Assembly (NCBI GenBank): GCA_003651045.1
Contig: QMTJ01000009.1
Span: 1-15,827 of the forward strand
DNA from: Thermoplasmata archaeon
Lineage (GTDB): Archaea; Thermoplasmatota; E2; DHVEG-1
Direction: 5' to 3'
DNA: 15,827 nucleotides
Shown here: in pieces, positions 1 through 7,590 of the stretch
Numbering within the stretch: the stretch's first letter is position 1
Layout: every line of letters starts with the position of its first letter
Translations under genes and position numbers: made by a program
Notes under the pieces: model-generated
What the model was told of the DNA's origin: nothing
What the model saw: only the letters and a program-made list of their open reading frames with translations
Database searches by the model: none

Positions 1-626
1 ACATGTGTACCAGCACATGGACAGATATCAAATCCTTCTATTTCAACAATCCTAAGACGAGTAATAAACTTAGGAAGTAAATCTAGATGCGCCCTCTGCT
101 GATCAACACGTCTCTCAAGAACACTTCGTTCTTCTTCATAAATTCTCACAGGTAGTTTTTTACCAACTACCTCATTAAACTTGTTTTTAATGAAAACTAG
201 ATCCTCGTCTGTGAAACGGACAGGATAAAAATCAACACGGGAATAATCAGCATGTATCTGATTGCCAACAGTTCTAGCATGGAATTCATCAAAAACAATA
301 CCTGATATTATATGCTGAGCTGTATGCATTTTCATATGACTATACCGTCTCTCCCAGTCGATAACTCCATGTATCCTCGTTCCAACCGGGGGTTTCTCAT
401 CACCGACAACATGTTTCACTGTGTCTCCTTTTTTTATCACATCTTTAACAGCAACCTTGTTTCCACTCCATTTAATAAAGCCTGTATCTGCTGGTTGACC
501 TCCACCCACTGGATAAAACGCTGTTTGATCAAATGCTACATAATCCTTTTTACTCTTTATCACTATTGCATCGAATTCTTGAATATAGTTCCCCTCTATA
601 TCATCCATATAAAGTATTTTTGTCAT
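1..626 (-). CDS. alaX: Alanyl-tRNA editing protein AlaX (3' part missing)
   Basis: Free-standing trans-editing hydrolase that removes Ser (or Gly) wrongly attached to tRNA-Ala. I translated 208 codons from ATG at 626; the frame runs off the left edge of the window. Visible motifs are the glycine-rich GGGQPAD (41-47) near the N-terminus and all four zinc ligands: HTAQH (H101, H105) and CAGTH (C204, H208). There is no aminoacylation domain before the editing domain, so this is AlaX rather than full AlaRS; whether it is AlaX-M or a longer form cannot be told without the C-terminus. The start is supported by an SD-like GAGGTGG about 10 bases upstream. It follows the DMT transporter on the same strand with a gap of about 90 bases. 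Confidence 0.9.
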   Translation of the reverse strand, partial: MTKILYMDDIEGNYIQEFDAIVIKSKKDYVAFDQTAFYPVGGGQPADTGFIKWSGNKVAVKDVIKKGDTVKHVVGDEKPPVGTRIHGVIDWERRYSHMKMHTAQHIISGIVFDEFHARTVGNQIHADYSRVDFYPVRFTDEDLVFIKNKFNEVVGKKLPVRIYEEERSVLERRVDQQRAHLDLLPKFITRLRIVEIEGFDICPCAGTH

Positions 627-717
627 AACTATTTAGCCACCTCTGGATAGGGTGTGTTAAAATAGAGAAGTGAATAAAGCTGATTCATTTAAGTTTTTTA
701 ACTTTTTTCTACCTCAA

Positions 718-1638
718 CTATTTTTTATTCACCATTACCAAACCAGTTATAACAAGTAAACCACCTAAGATAAACAGTGGTGTTATCTTATCGTCGAATA
801 AAAAATAGCTGATTATTGTCGAAACCACTGGGATCATATATAGATAAATGCTAAGCTCAGATGCCTCACGTTTTTCAAGAGCTACATACCATATAATGTA
901 CCCAAGAACCGTGGAAAACAAACCAAGAAAAACTATAGCGAACCAAGTATATATCGACATATTAGCTACTTCTCTTAAGAATGAATTATTAACAAGGACA
1001 AAGGGGGCTAAACCAAAGCTTCCTAAAAGCATTGTATATATAGTGAGAGATAATGGAGTGTAACGGTTGAGTAGTTTTTTACCAGCGACAGTATACACAG
1101 CGCCCATTACTGCAGATATTAAAACGGTTAATGCGCCAAACATGTAAATGATTTCAATTGAGTTATCTTCTGTTCCCCATATAGAAATTATTACGACACC
1201 GATGAGTGCTGCAAATATTCCAGAGGTTTTTCTTTTAGTTAATCTTTCATCTAGGAAAAAATACGATAAGATAACTATGAAAATTGGGATTGTGGTAATA
1301 ATCAAGCTTGCCGTACCTGCTGATATATATTGTTCACCATAGTTTAACCCGAAATGGTAAATAATCACGCCGCAGAATCCTAATACGAAGATAGAGGGTA
1401 TATCTTGTTTTTGAAGTTTAGAGAGTTTTTTAGATCGTATTACTAAAATTGCGATAAACCCTATACTTGCGATAAAAAAACGCATGATTGTTAAATTGAT
1501 AAAAGAAAGTTCTCTTAAACCAATTTTTATAAAAGGAAACGCAAACGCCCAGACTACTACTGTAACGAGCATCATCGCTATTATCTGCCAGTTTGCGATG
1601 CTATGAGACTCTGTGTTCTGGAAGTTGTTTTTATGCAT
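718..1638 (-). CDS. EamA/DMT-family membrane transporter
   Basis: A 306-residue integral membrane protein of the drug/metabolite transporter superfamily. It has about ten hydrophobic segments arranged as two EamA repeats (roughly 20-155 and 165-305). Family-typical features are the VWAFAFPFIKIGLRE stretch in helix 1 to loop 1 and an ISAGTASLI segment in the first repeat. The substrate cannot be read from sequence; members export amino acids, nucleosides or drugs. The chosen ATG has no SD, but an A/T box (TTTTTTATATG) lies about 30 bases upstream, fitting a leaderless archaeal transcript. A later Met pair at 22-23 is an alternative start. It is probably transcribed separately from alaX. Confidence 0.85.
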   Translation of the reverse strand: MHKNNFQNTESHSIANWQIIAMMLVTVVVWAFAFPFIKIGLRELSFINLTIMRFFIASIGFIAILVIRSKKLSKLQKQDIPSIFVLGFCGVIIYHFGLNYGEQYISAGTASLIITTIPIFIVILSYFFLDERLTKRKTSGIFAALIGVVIISIWGTEDNSIEIIYMFGALTVLISAVMGAVYTVAGKKLLNRYTPLSLTIYTMLLGSFGLAPFVLVNNSFLREVANMSIYTWFAIVFLGLFSTVLGYIIWYVALEKREASELSIYLYMIPVVSTIISYFLFDDKITPLFILGGLLVITGLVMVNKK

Positions 1639-1778
1639 TCTTTTTTTGGCAATAAAATATTCATATAAAAAACAGTTGCTAAAGACATCGAGGGGAGAAA
1701 GATGATAATATCTATTTGAAAAAAAGGTTATGTTTGTTATTTTAACACTATTTCTTTTTAGTCTGTCTATTGTTTTCT

Positions 1779-1841
1779 TTAGTTATCTTTCCATTTTTTG
1801 ATGAATTCACGGATTCGCATTATTTTTTCATCATCAGACAT
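1779..1841 (-). CDS. Possible 20-residue microprotein
   Basis: The frame MSDDEKIMRIREFIKKWKDN ends in TAA. It is preceded by AGGAG seven bases before its ATG (ideal SD spacing) and by a TATA-like AAATATAAATAA about 40 bases upstream, which would place transcription start just before the SD. An in-frame ATG 15 bases earlier (1856) overlaps the SD and is the less likely start. The peptide is highly charged and could form one amphipathic helix. It resembles no family I know. It could be chance, or a leader sequence, but promoter, SD and start are coherently spaced. Confidence 0.4.
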   Translation of the reverse strand: MSDDEKIMRIREFIKKWKDN

Positions 1842-1875
1842 AACCTTTCTCCTCATGTTATACTTTGTTTCTAAT

Positions 1876-1888
1876 ATTATTTATATTT
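1876..1888 (-). promoter_or_regulatory. TATA-like box for the 1779-1841 frame
   Basis: On the minus strand this reads AAAATATAAATAA, preceded by G/A bases resembling a BRE. It lies about 40 bases before the microprotein ATG, so transcription would begin near 1855, just ahead of the AGGAG. Assigned by composition and spacing only. Confidence 0.4.
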
Positions 1889-1969
1889 TTCTACAAATTG
1901 GGGTTTTTCAAGGCACATCTCCAAAAAACAGTAAACAACACTATATCATACTATTAAAACAGTAACATT

Positions 1970-1978
1970 CTTATATAC
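1970..1978 (+). promoter_or_regulatory. TATA-like box for the DUF373 gene
   Basis: CTTATATAC lies about 35 bases before the ATG at 2010, placing transcription start near 2000 and giving a leader of about ten bases holding only a short GAAAGGT. It is back to back with the minus-strand promoter near 1880. Confidence 0.5.
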
Positions 1979-2009
1979 CTCACAAATGTTACATATATTT
2001 TGAAAGGTC

Positions 2010-3143
2010 ATGAAAACACTTGTTCTCAATGTAGACCGTGATGACGATTTTGGAAGAAAAGCAAAAATAAAAAGCCCAATAATAGGAATCAAAAACAACA
2101 TCGACGCAGCAAACAAACTCGGCATGGCAGACCCTGAAGACTCAGATCTCAACGCAATATTCTCAGCTATATCTACATATAACACTTTGATCAATGAACA
2201 AAAAAACGTAGAAATCGCAACCATATGTGGTCACATAAACGTTGGTTTCAAATCCGATGAAATACTATCACAACAACTTGAACAAGTAATACGAGAAACA
2301 GGTGCAGATAACGTTATTCTAATAACCGATGGAGCAGAAGACGAATACATATTACCAATAATCCAATCAAGAATAAAAATAACATCAATAAACCGCGTCT
2401 CCGTGAAACAAAGTAGAGAACTAGAGGACACCTACTACCGCATCCTTAAACTACTTGATGACGAAAAAGTCTTAAAACAATTTGTCCTACCCATCGCTCT
2501 AGTTTTAATCGTCTGGGCCTTTTTTGCATTACTAGGATTGGCCGCAAGCGGATTCGGCGCAATACTTTTAACACTAGGATTATACCTCCTCATAAGAGTA
2601 TTTAGATGGGAGAAAAACATAGCACTAATGTGGGAAGAAATAAAATCAGGTTTTCTAACAGGAAAACTATCCCTCTACACCTATATCATAGCTACTGTAA
2701 TACTAGTTGCTTCGGCTATCCTGGCTTTTAACAACACTATTAACACTAATTTCCCCGCAACAGTTGAAATTCTACCAATATTATCATTTGTAAACAATAT
2801 GATATGGGGTATTGTCATCGCAGGTTTAATAGCAATATTCGGTCGATCAATAGATATCTACGTTAGAGACAAAAAAGCACCATGGAAATACTGGATACTA
2901 CCCTTCTCCCTCTTCGCCTTCGGTTTCATATCATCAGCAATCTTCGAAGCATTATACAAAGCACTAATCAACTGGCCATCTACTTTTGACTTAAACCAGT
3001 TCTTAACAACTCGTTTCATCGGTTTCACATTCACTGGTTTAATGTTTGCCCTAGTCGGCACAATCACCTACCATTACATCAAAGAAATATACCAGACAGA
3101 AGAAAAAGAACTTGAAATAGAAAAACAAACTAAAATAGATTAA
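2010..3143 (+). CDS. DUF373 family membrane protein
   Basis: A 377-residue archaeal protein of the uncharacterised DUF373 family. The N-terminal half (about 1-150) is soluble and begins LVLNVDRDDDFG, followed by SPIIGI, the ADPEDSDLNAIF stretch and, later, ILITDGAEDE, which together mark the family. The C-terminal half has about six hydrophobic segments (near 158-176, 178-195, 222-242, 255-280, 292-310 and 335-355) and a charged cytoplasmic tail. The acid-rich DRDDD and TDGAEDE segments could bind metal or nucleotide, but no activity is established that I know of. A Lys-Arg-poor TM region after a Rossmann-like soluble domain suggests a membrane-anchored sensor or enzyme (inference). mptE follows after 38 bases with its own TATA-like box. 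Asn codons are mostly AAC (16 AAC, 4 AAT). Confidence 0.85.
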   Translation: MKTLVLNVDRDDDFGRKAKIKSPIIGIKNNIDAANKLGMADPEDSDLNAIFSAISTYNTLINEQKNVEIATICGHINVGFKSDEILSQQLEQVIRETGADNVILITDGAEDEYILPIIQSRIKITSINRVSVKQSRELEDTYYRILKLLDDEKVLKQFVLPIALVLIVWAFFALLGLAASGFGAILLTLGLYLLIRVFRWEKNIALMWEEIKSGFLTGKLSLYTYIIATVILVASAILAFNNTINTNFPATVEILPILSFVNNMIWGIVIAGLIAIFGRSIDIYVRDKKAPWKYWILPFSLFAFGFISSAIFEALYKALINWPSTFDLNQFLTTRFIGFTFTGLMFALVGTITYHYIKEIYQTEEKELEIEKQTKID

Positions 3144-3154
3144 AAAAAAAGAAA

Positions 3155-3162
3155 CTTTTAAA
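3155..3162 (+). promoter_or_regulatory. TATA-like box for mptE
   Basis: CTTTTAAA in the 38-base gap sits about 24 bases before the mptE ATG, which predicts a leaderless transcript. AAAGGTAG, overlapping its end, could act as an SD only with an unusually long spacer. Confidence 0.4.
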
Positions 3163-3181
3163 GGTAGAAAAAAAACAAAAC

Positions 3182-3877
3182 ATGTTATATAACGAATGGG
3201 AACCATTTTATAAAAAAATATTAAAAGATTTCAACTTCAACATACAAAAAGATATAGAAGCAGCTAATGTTTTAAACAGCTTACTAAAACATAAAAAACT
3301 CTACCCTATAGACAAACTTGAAAAACTAATCAAAAATAAAACAGCATTCATCTTCGGCGCAGGTCCATCTCTTGAACCCTCGATTCAGAAACATAAAAAA
3401 AAGTTTAAAGACGAACTAAAAATATCCGCCGATGGCGCAACAACCGCGCTTTTAAAAAACAATATACAACCCGATATCATCGTAACCGATTTAGACGGTA
3501 AAATCAGTGATCAAATAACCGCTAACTCAAAAGATAGTATAGCTATTATCCACGCGCATGGAGACAACATAGAAAAAATCAAAAAACTTGTACCAGAATT
3601 CAAGGGAGATCTCATAGGAACAACACAAAACAACCCTGTCTTTTATGAAAACCTATATAACTTCGGTGGTTTCACAGACGGTGACAGAGCAGTATACCTC
3701 GTGGAACACTTCCATGTAAAAAAAACATACCTAATAGGATTTGATTTTAACAACGAGATCGGTGAATACTCATTTAGTGAAAATAAAAACGTAAAACAAA
3801 AAATAAAAAAACTAAAATGGTGTAAATATTTAATTGGCTCATTAAAGATGAATAATAAAAACATATATTTTATATAA
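3182..3877 (+). CDS. mptE: 6-hydroxymethyl-7,8-dihydropterin pyrophosphokinase, MptE type (DUF115)
   Basis: Archaeal enzyme that transfers pyrophosphate from ATP to 6-hydroxymethyl-7,8-dihydropterin in tetrahydromethanopterin/folate biosynthesis; it replaces the non-homologous bacterial FolK. The protein has 231 residues, normal for the family. Motifs: FGAGPSLE (58-65, nucleotide-binding loop), SADGATTAL (82-90), IIVTDLDG (99-106), HAHGDN and, in the C-terminal third, NFGGFTDGDRAV and LIGFDFNNEIGEYS. These match the DUF115/MptE signature throughout, so I consider the family assignment firm; whether the final cofactor is H4MPT or folate is unknown. Starts at the only reasonable ATG. Together with the SHMT gene at 13988 it indicates a working pterin C1 pathway in this organism. 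Confidence 0.92.
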   Translation: MLYNEWEPFYKKILKDFNFNIQKDIEAANVLNSLLKHKKLYPIDKLEKLIKNKTAFIFGAGPSLEPSIQKHKKKFKDELKISADGATTALLKNNIQPDIIVTDLDGKISDQITANSKDSIAIIHAHGDNIEKIKKLVPEFKGDLIGTTQNNPVFYENLYNFGGFTDGDRAVYLVEHFHVKKTYLIGFDFNNEIGEYSFSENKNVKQKIKKLKWCKYLIGSLKMNNKNIYFI

Positions 3878-3899
3878 AATACGATTAAACATTTCCTCC

Positions 3900-3906
3900 T
3901 TTTTTT
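3900..3906 (+). terminator. Oligo-T terminator after mptE
   Basis: A run of seven T follows a pyrimidine-rich stretch 22 bases after the mptE stop, the usual archaeal terminator form. No hairpin precedes it. Confidence 0.4.
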
Positions 3907-3961
3907 CTATCATATACCAGTTACTTTAATAAACAGTTAAACATTTGCACCCCCTATAAAT

Positions 3962-5347
3962 ATGTCAAACATTGAAGGTTTACTAGTTTTTCTCCTCATA
4001 GTTTTCATTTATTCTTTAATAGTAATAATTCTGCATAAAAAAGGAGTACTAGAGAAACTAAATATATCATTATATGGACCTGCTCTACTTCTACGGACTA
4101 AAAAAGGTAGAAACCTCCTTAAAAAAATCGCAGGTAAACAGAGATTCTGGAGAACCTTTGGAAACTTTGGCATAGTACTTTGTTTTGTAATGATGTTCAT
4201 AATGGTAATAATTCTTATCCTTCAAGCATGGACAGTACTAGGTTTCACCCCTCAGCAGAGACAGGCTATGCCAGGACTTGAAACAGCATTAGTATTACCT
4301 GGTATCAACCCTATTCTACCTATAGAATATATCGGCTACATCATCCTTGCTTTAGCCATAGCAATTATTGTACATGAGTTTTCGCATGGTATTCTACTTT
4401 TTGCAGGGAAACTAAAAGTTAAATCCTTAGGGCTCCTCTACTTTATCATACCCCTTGGTGCCTTCTGCGAACCAGATGAAAAACAACTCAAAAAAGCAAA
4501 AACAATAAAACGTATGCGCGTCTACGCAGCTGGACCAACAGCTAATTTCGCAGTAGTAATAATAACGCTTTTCCTTTTCAGTTTCGTGTTCATGTCTGCT
4601 GTGCAACCAGCAGCAGATGGGCTAGGAGTACTAGAAGTTTATAAGGATTCACCCGCATATGAAATCGGTATAAGAAAAGGAGACATAATCACATCTATCA
4701 ACGGAACAAGTTTAACGTCCCTCCCTGGTTTTAAAGAAAAATCAGTTAAATACATTGAATTAATGAATAAAACAAAAGCAAATGAAACCATAACAATATC
4801 ATATATACATAACCATAAACTCTATACAAAACCCGTTAAACTAGTAGATAGATACAAATACTTCCCACTTGAAACCAATAAAGGAAAAGGATACACAGGT
4901 ATTTACTCTTTAGTCGGTATTAAAGAAAACCTAGACATACTCAAAAACCCTTTTTTCACAAGATTCCCCTACGGGTTACTTTTTTTCTACCTATTACCCT
5001 TAATCGGATACTTTCAAGGTTACAACCCTATCGCTCCACCGTTTACAGAATCATACATTTTAACAGGACCCTTAAGTATACTCCCAACCAGTTTGTTCTG
5101 GATAATCGTAATTGCATTATACTGGATTTTTTGGCTTAACCTCGCAGTTGCTCTATTCAATGTTTTACCTATGATACCACTCGACGGCGGATTCTTATTC
5201 AACGACGCTATGGGGTCTTTAGTTAAACGATTAAAAAGAGACATTTCTGAAGAAAAAAAAGATAAAATCGTAAGAAAAATCTCAACAGTAATCTCCCTGT
5301 TAATCCTATTCTCTATCTTTTTCCCATTCCTACTAAAATATATATAA
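3962..5347 (+). CDS. Site-2 protease (M50) with PDZ domain
   Basis: A 461-residue membrane-embedded zinc metalloprotease that cuts substrates inside the membrane. Order: N-terminal helices (about 6-25 and 68-90); catalytic HEFSH (H138, E139, H142) in a hydrophobic helix; conserved GPTANF (191-196); a PDZ-like domain (about 218-320, including SPAYEIGIRKGDII and ING); two or three further helices; the third zinc ligand in PLDGG (D408); and a final helix at the C-terminus. All catalytic residues are present. No SD precedes the ATG; CTTTAATAAAC about 30 bases upstream suggests a leaderless transcript. The substrate is unknown and no anti-sigma or transcription factor gene sits beside it. It converges on rpl10e with a gap of 26 bases. 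Confidence 0.92.
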   Translation: MSNIEGLLVFLLIVFIYSLIVIILHKKGVLEKLNISLYGPALLLRTKKGRNLLKKIAGKQRFWRTFGNFGIVLCFVMMFIMVIILILQAWTVLGFTPQQRQAMPGLETALVLPGINPILPIEYIGYIILALAIAIIVHEFSHGILLFAGKLKVKSLGLLYFIIPLGAFCEPDEKQLKKAKTIKRMRVYAAGPTANFAVVIITLFLFSFVFMSAVQPAADGLGVLEVYKDSPAYEIGIRKGDIITSINGTSLTSLPGFKEKSVKYIELMNKTKANETITISYIHNHKLYTKPVKLVDRYKYFPLETNKGKGYTGIYSLVGIKENLDILKNPFFTRFPYGLLFFYLLPLIGYFQGYNPIAPPFTESYILTGPLSILPTSLFWIIVIALYWIFWLNLAVALFNVLPMIPLDGGFLFNDAMGSLVKRLKRDISEEKKDKIVRKISTVISLLILFSIFFPFLLKYI

Positions 5348-5373
5348 AAATATACATCAACGAGTAAATAGTT

Positions 5374-5880
5374 CTAAGACGCAACATTAACATTAACTGT
5401 ACATGGCGAAGGTATCTTCATACCAGCTTTACGAAGAGCACTCTTTGCATGTTCAATAAAAGGCTCGGAAGTCTCAATAGACATTATAGGCTGACCAGGT
5501 TTAACCCATGCAGCAGTACCAACGTTTTTACCATAAGCAGCTCTCATACCCTGAGAAACACGATCTGCACCTGCACCTGTAGCCTGTTTATTCTCACGTA
5601 AAACTACATGAGGATAAACCCTAATACGTAACCTATAATTCGCTGAACCCACTTTTTTCTCCATATAACGGTTAACTGTTATACGAGCAGCTTCTAACGC
5701 ATTATGTCTAACTTGACATTTTTCAACAGCAGATAAAGACAACTCGACAGGAAAATCCGCTGTCTTGTTACCTAATACAAACTGTGTAATACGTGGGTTA
5801 GGTACACCACCCATGTATTCTTTCCTAGTAGAGGGCATTCCTCTAATGTATCTATACATCCTACCAGGTTTACGCGCCAT
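5374..5880 (-). CDS. rpl10e: Large-subunit ribosomal protein L10e (uL16 family)
   Basis: A 168-residue archaeal/eukaryotic-type uL16, part of the 50S subunit near the tRNA-binding corridor and 5S rRNA/central protuberance. The sequence starts MARKPGRMYR and carries the family hallmarks CQVRHNALEAARI, VYPHVVLRENKQATGAGADR, SQGMRAAYGK and a C-terminal half of ordinary length. No truncation or odd residue was seen. The gene stands alone, outside any ribosomal operon, between the convergent site-2 protease and the amidotransferase. A textbook TATA box lies about 65 bases upstream of the ATG, giving a leader of about 35-45 bases without a clear SD. Confidence 0.97.
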   Translation of the reverse strand: MARKPGRMYRYIRGMPSTRKEYMGGVPNPRITQFVLGNKTADFPVELSLSAVEKCQVRHNALEAARITVNRYMEKKVGSANYRLRIRVYPHVVLRENKQATGAGADRVSQGMRAAYGKNVGTAAWVKPGQPIMSIETSEPFIEHAKSALRKAGMKIPSPCTVNVNVAS

Positions 5881-5940
5881 ATATCATCAACTAAACCAAA
5901 TTTTTTTTACCAGTTAGGGAAAATTGAAATAAAGACGGTG

Positions 5941-5949
5941 TTTATATAA
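5941..5949 (-). promoter_or_regulatory. TATA box for rpl10e
   Basis: On the minus strand it reads TTATATAAA, flanked by A/T bases. It is the strongest archaeal TATA match seen on this strand. Expected transcription start is near 5918, about 38 bases before the ATG. Confidence 0.6.
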
Positions 5950-6038
5950 TTAATCCCACAATCTAAACATATCAAAATAGTATAAAACTATGAAAAAAAT
6001 GTACACATTACACATCTTTTTTTAATAAAATAAAAATT

Positions 6039-6575
6039 TTATAGACTTGCAAAAACCTCTAACAACTCCTTGTTTCTAACCTCCGGATGAAACAACACAC
6101 CATAAAACGGTTTATACCTATGTTTCACCGCCTGTAAACAATCCTTCGACCTTGCGAACCCCTCAAACTCTGAAGACTCGACATAAAAATTATGTAACTC
6201 GTAACACTCCACAGTGTTTTTTAAACCAAGAAATTCTTTCTCAAAAAACACATTATTTAAACCAATCTCTGTTTTTTCCTTCAAACTACCATTAAACAAC
6301 AAACCAAGTATATGCATACCAGCGCAGATACCAAGAACAGGTTTATCAAATTTTTTTAACCAACTAAAACACTCTAAATCCTGCAAAAAAAAGTTATCCT
6401 TTAAACTTGTACCAGAAATAATTATTTTATCAGCTTTAGAAACAACCTTCTTATTAACACACCTGTAATGAACTGATTCAAACAATTTCTCATTTTTTTT
6501 CAAAACATCCTCTATAGGTTTAACAAACTCAAAATAATGTAGTTTCTCCCTACAACATTGTATTATCAAAATCAT
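6039..6575 (-). CDS. Class I glutamine amidotransferase, GuaA-subunit-like
   Basis: A 178-residue glutamine amidotransferase that releases ammonia from glutamine. The catalytic triad is visible: nucleophile Cys84 in GICAG, and His163/Glu165 in LFHPEV. QAVKHRYKPFYGVLFHPE closely resembles archaeal GMP synthase subunit A, but usual GuaA features are altered: ISGTS replaces the SGGP loop, and GICAGMHILG replaces the GICLGHQ elbow. It may therefore be a divergent paralogue, not the purine enzyme. Start: ATG at 6575 overlaps the dph6 stop as ATGA and is preceded by AAAGGT, whereas ATG at 6599 lies inside dph6 without an SD. The four-base overlap implies translational coupling. I infer that it may supply ammonia to Dph6; GuaAA is the main alternative. 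Confidence 0.85.
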   Translation of the reverse strand: MILIIQCCREKLHYFEFVKPIEDVLKKNEKLFESVHYRCVNKKVVSKADKIIISGTSLKDNFFLQDLECFSWLKKFDKPVLGICAGMHILGLLFNGSLKEKTEIGLNNVFFEKEFLGLKNTVECYELHNFYVESSEFEGFARSKDCLQAVKHRYKPFYGVLFHPEVRNKELLEVFASL

Positions 6576-7240
6576 ATAACCTTTATCTCCATCCTCCAAG
6601 AATTGTTTCTACCAGAAACCTGTTCATCCACCACCGTCAATGATCTCCCAAACAATGGACACCATAGTACAAACGTTTCAAACTCTCCACCTTCACCAGC
6701 AGGGTTAATACCAAACCTACTGTACAAATCCTCAACATCATGGATAAACTTTTCATCAATTTTTCTACCTAACCAACTCCTGTTTAAAGGATAAGCAGAT
6801 ACACTAGTAACAATAACATCAAAATGATTTCTCACGATATCCTGCAACAACTCAAGTTGATCCTTCTGCCACAAAGGGTTAAAACATTCTAAACCCAACT
6901 CATTACATATCCTCTGCACCCTGGACGCTTGATACGCGGACTCCACTGAACCAGTAATAACACCCTCAACATCAAAATCCACTTTTGCCCTCTCAATCAC
7001 GTTTTTTAAATCTTTCAACTCCTCCTCTTTAACCCCTCTTGTCTCTTGAACAAGCAAAGGAATACCCATCACCTCACTCTGTTTCTTAACCTCTGAAATA
7101 GAAGGAGTATGAAACATATAACTATCAAGGTTTTCTGAAACAATTGAAACTAAACAAGAAACATCATAACCATATTCTATCGCTAAAAAAACCGCATAGG
7201 TTGAATCTTTACCACCAGAAAACAACGCTGCGCATCTCAT
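6572..7240 (-). CDS. dph6: Diphthine-ammonia ligase (Dph6/DUF71, PP-loop ATPase)
   Basis: A 222-residue enzyme catalysing the last step of diphthamide synthesis on elongation factor 2: ATP-dependent amidation of diphthine with ammonia. The N-terminus has the PP-loop SGGKDS (8-13) directly after a hydrophobic strand. The middle has GVITGSVESAYQASRVQRIC, followed by FNPLW, and the C-terminal part has the DUF71 signature EGGEFETFV (183-191). Length is normal for the archaeal single-domain form. The upstream gene on this strand is absent (divergent zinc ribbon), so dph6 leads a two-gene operon with the amidotransferase. An A/T-rich CTTTTTATC about 30 bases before the ATG may be its promoter; no SD was seen. 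A role in B12 salvage, proposed for some DUF71 members, is less likely for this archaeal type. Confidence 0.93.
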   Translation of the reverse strand: MRCAALFSGGKDSTYAVFLAIEYGYDVSCLVSIVSENLDSYMFHTPSISEVKKQSEVMGIPLLVQETRGVKEEELKDLKNVIERAKVDFDVEGVITGSVESAYQASRVQRICNELGLECFNPLWQKDQLELLQDIVRNHFDVIVTSVSAYPLNRSWLGRKIDEKFIHDVEDLYSRFGINPAGEGGEFETFVLWCPLFGRSLTVVDEQVSGRNNSWRMEIKVI

Positions 7241-7246
7241 ATTTCT

Positions 7247-7288
7247 CTAACTAACAAAAGAAAAGATAAAAAGTTTTTTAATAGTTAG
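7247..7288. repeat. Seven-base inverted repeat in dph6 promoter region
   Basis: CTAACTA (7247-7253) and TAGTTAG (7282-7288) are exact reverse complements separated by 28 bases that contain the likely dph6 promoter. Could be an operator, but arms this short can arise by chance in A/T-rich DNA. Confidence 0.25.
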
Positions 7289-7359
7289 TATACACCCATT
7301 TTTTTTTACATTCAACCATCTACCATCCCCTCTCACCAAAAGTTTTTTTACAATGAGAG

Positions 7360-7369
7360 ATATATTTTT
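7360..7369 (+). promoter_or_regulatory. TATA-like box for the zinc-ribbon gene
   Basis: The A/T stretch ATATATTTTTAAA spans this position. It is about 30 bases before the AAAGGAGG, so transcription would start near 7390 and the transcript would exclude the ATG at 7353. Confidence 0.4.
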
Positions 7370-7395
7370 AAACACAACCTGTAATATTCTTTACA

Positions 7396-7402
7396 AAGGA
7401 GG
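7396..7402 (+). promoter_or_regulatory. Strong Shine-Dalgarno before the zinc ribbon
   Basis: AAGGAGG, a near-perfect anti-SD match, ends ten bases before ATA at 7413. It would lie inside the coding region if translation began at ATG 7353, which argues for the internal start. Confidence 0.5.
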
Positions 7403-7412
7403 TTTTTTAACT

Positions 7413-7538
7413 ATAAAAAGAGAAAACTGTCCTTTCTGCGGACACCGCTGGATAAGAAGCTCACAAGAATCACCAGTTACATGTCCTAATTGTAAAATGA
7501 AATTTTTCCCTCAGGAAGAACTATCAGAAAAAAAATAA
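7413..7538 (+). CDS. Small zinc-ribbon protein, apparent AUA start
   Basis: A 41-residue protein with two Cys pairs, CPFC near the N-terminus and CPNC about 20 residues later, forming a C4 zinc ribbon, then a charged tail ending EELSEKK. The first canonical in-frame start is ATG at 7353, but the 20 codons from there lie over a TATA-like stretch and a strong AAAGGAGG (7396-7402), which look like promoter and ribosome-binding site. The codon correctly placed after that SD is ATA at 7413, with no ATG, GTG or TTG between. I therefore start it at ATA, with 7353 as the conservative alternative (61 residues). Function unknown; such ribbons may bind nucleic acid or a protein partner. Divergent from dph6. 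Confidence 0.65.
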   Translation: MKRENCPFCGHRWIRSSQESPVTCPNCKMKFFPQEELSEKK

Positions 7539-7540
7539 TG

Positions 7541-7551
7541 TTCTTTTTTTT
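7541..7551 (+). terminator. Oligo-T terminator after the zinc ribbon
   Basis: TTCTTTTTTTT begins three bases after the stop codon, a typical archaeal T-rich termination signal without a hairpin. Confidence 0.5.
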
Positions 7552-7590
7552 GAAATTCGTTCTATTCTCTCTCAGGTGCTGTTTAACTTA

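Noticed and set aside
312..650. Plus-strand 112-codon frame
   Set aside because: It is the complement of the AlaX gene, whose zinc-binding motifs are on the minus strand.
2010..2224. Minus-strand frame opposite the DUF373 start
   Set aside because: No SD or promoter, and the plus-strand frame carries the family signature.
5881..6038. RNA gene between rpl10e and the amidotransferase
   Set aside because: Apart from the TATA box, only A/T-rich sequence; no tRNA-like arms or stable G/C stem was seen.
6576..6599. Upstream ATG (6599) for the amidotransferase
   Set aside because: It lies within dph6, lacks an SD, and adds eight residues absent from GuaA-type proteins; ATG 6575 has the ATGA overlap and AAAGGT.
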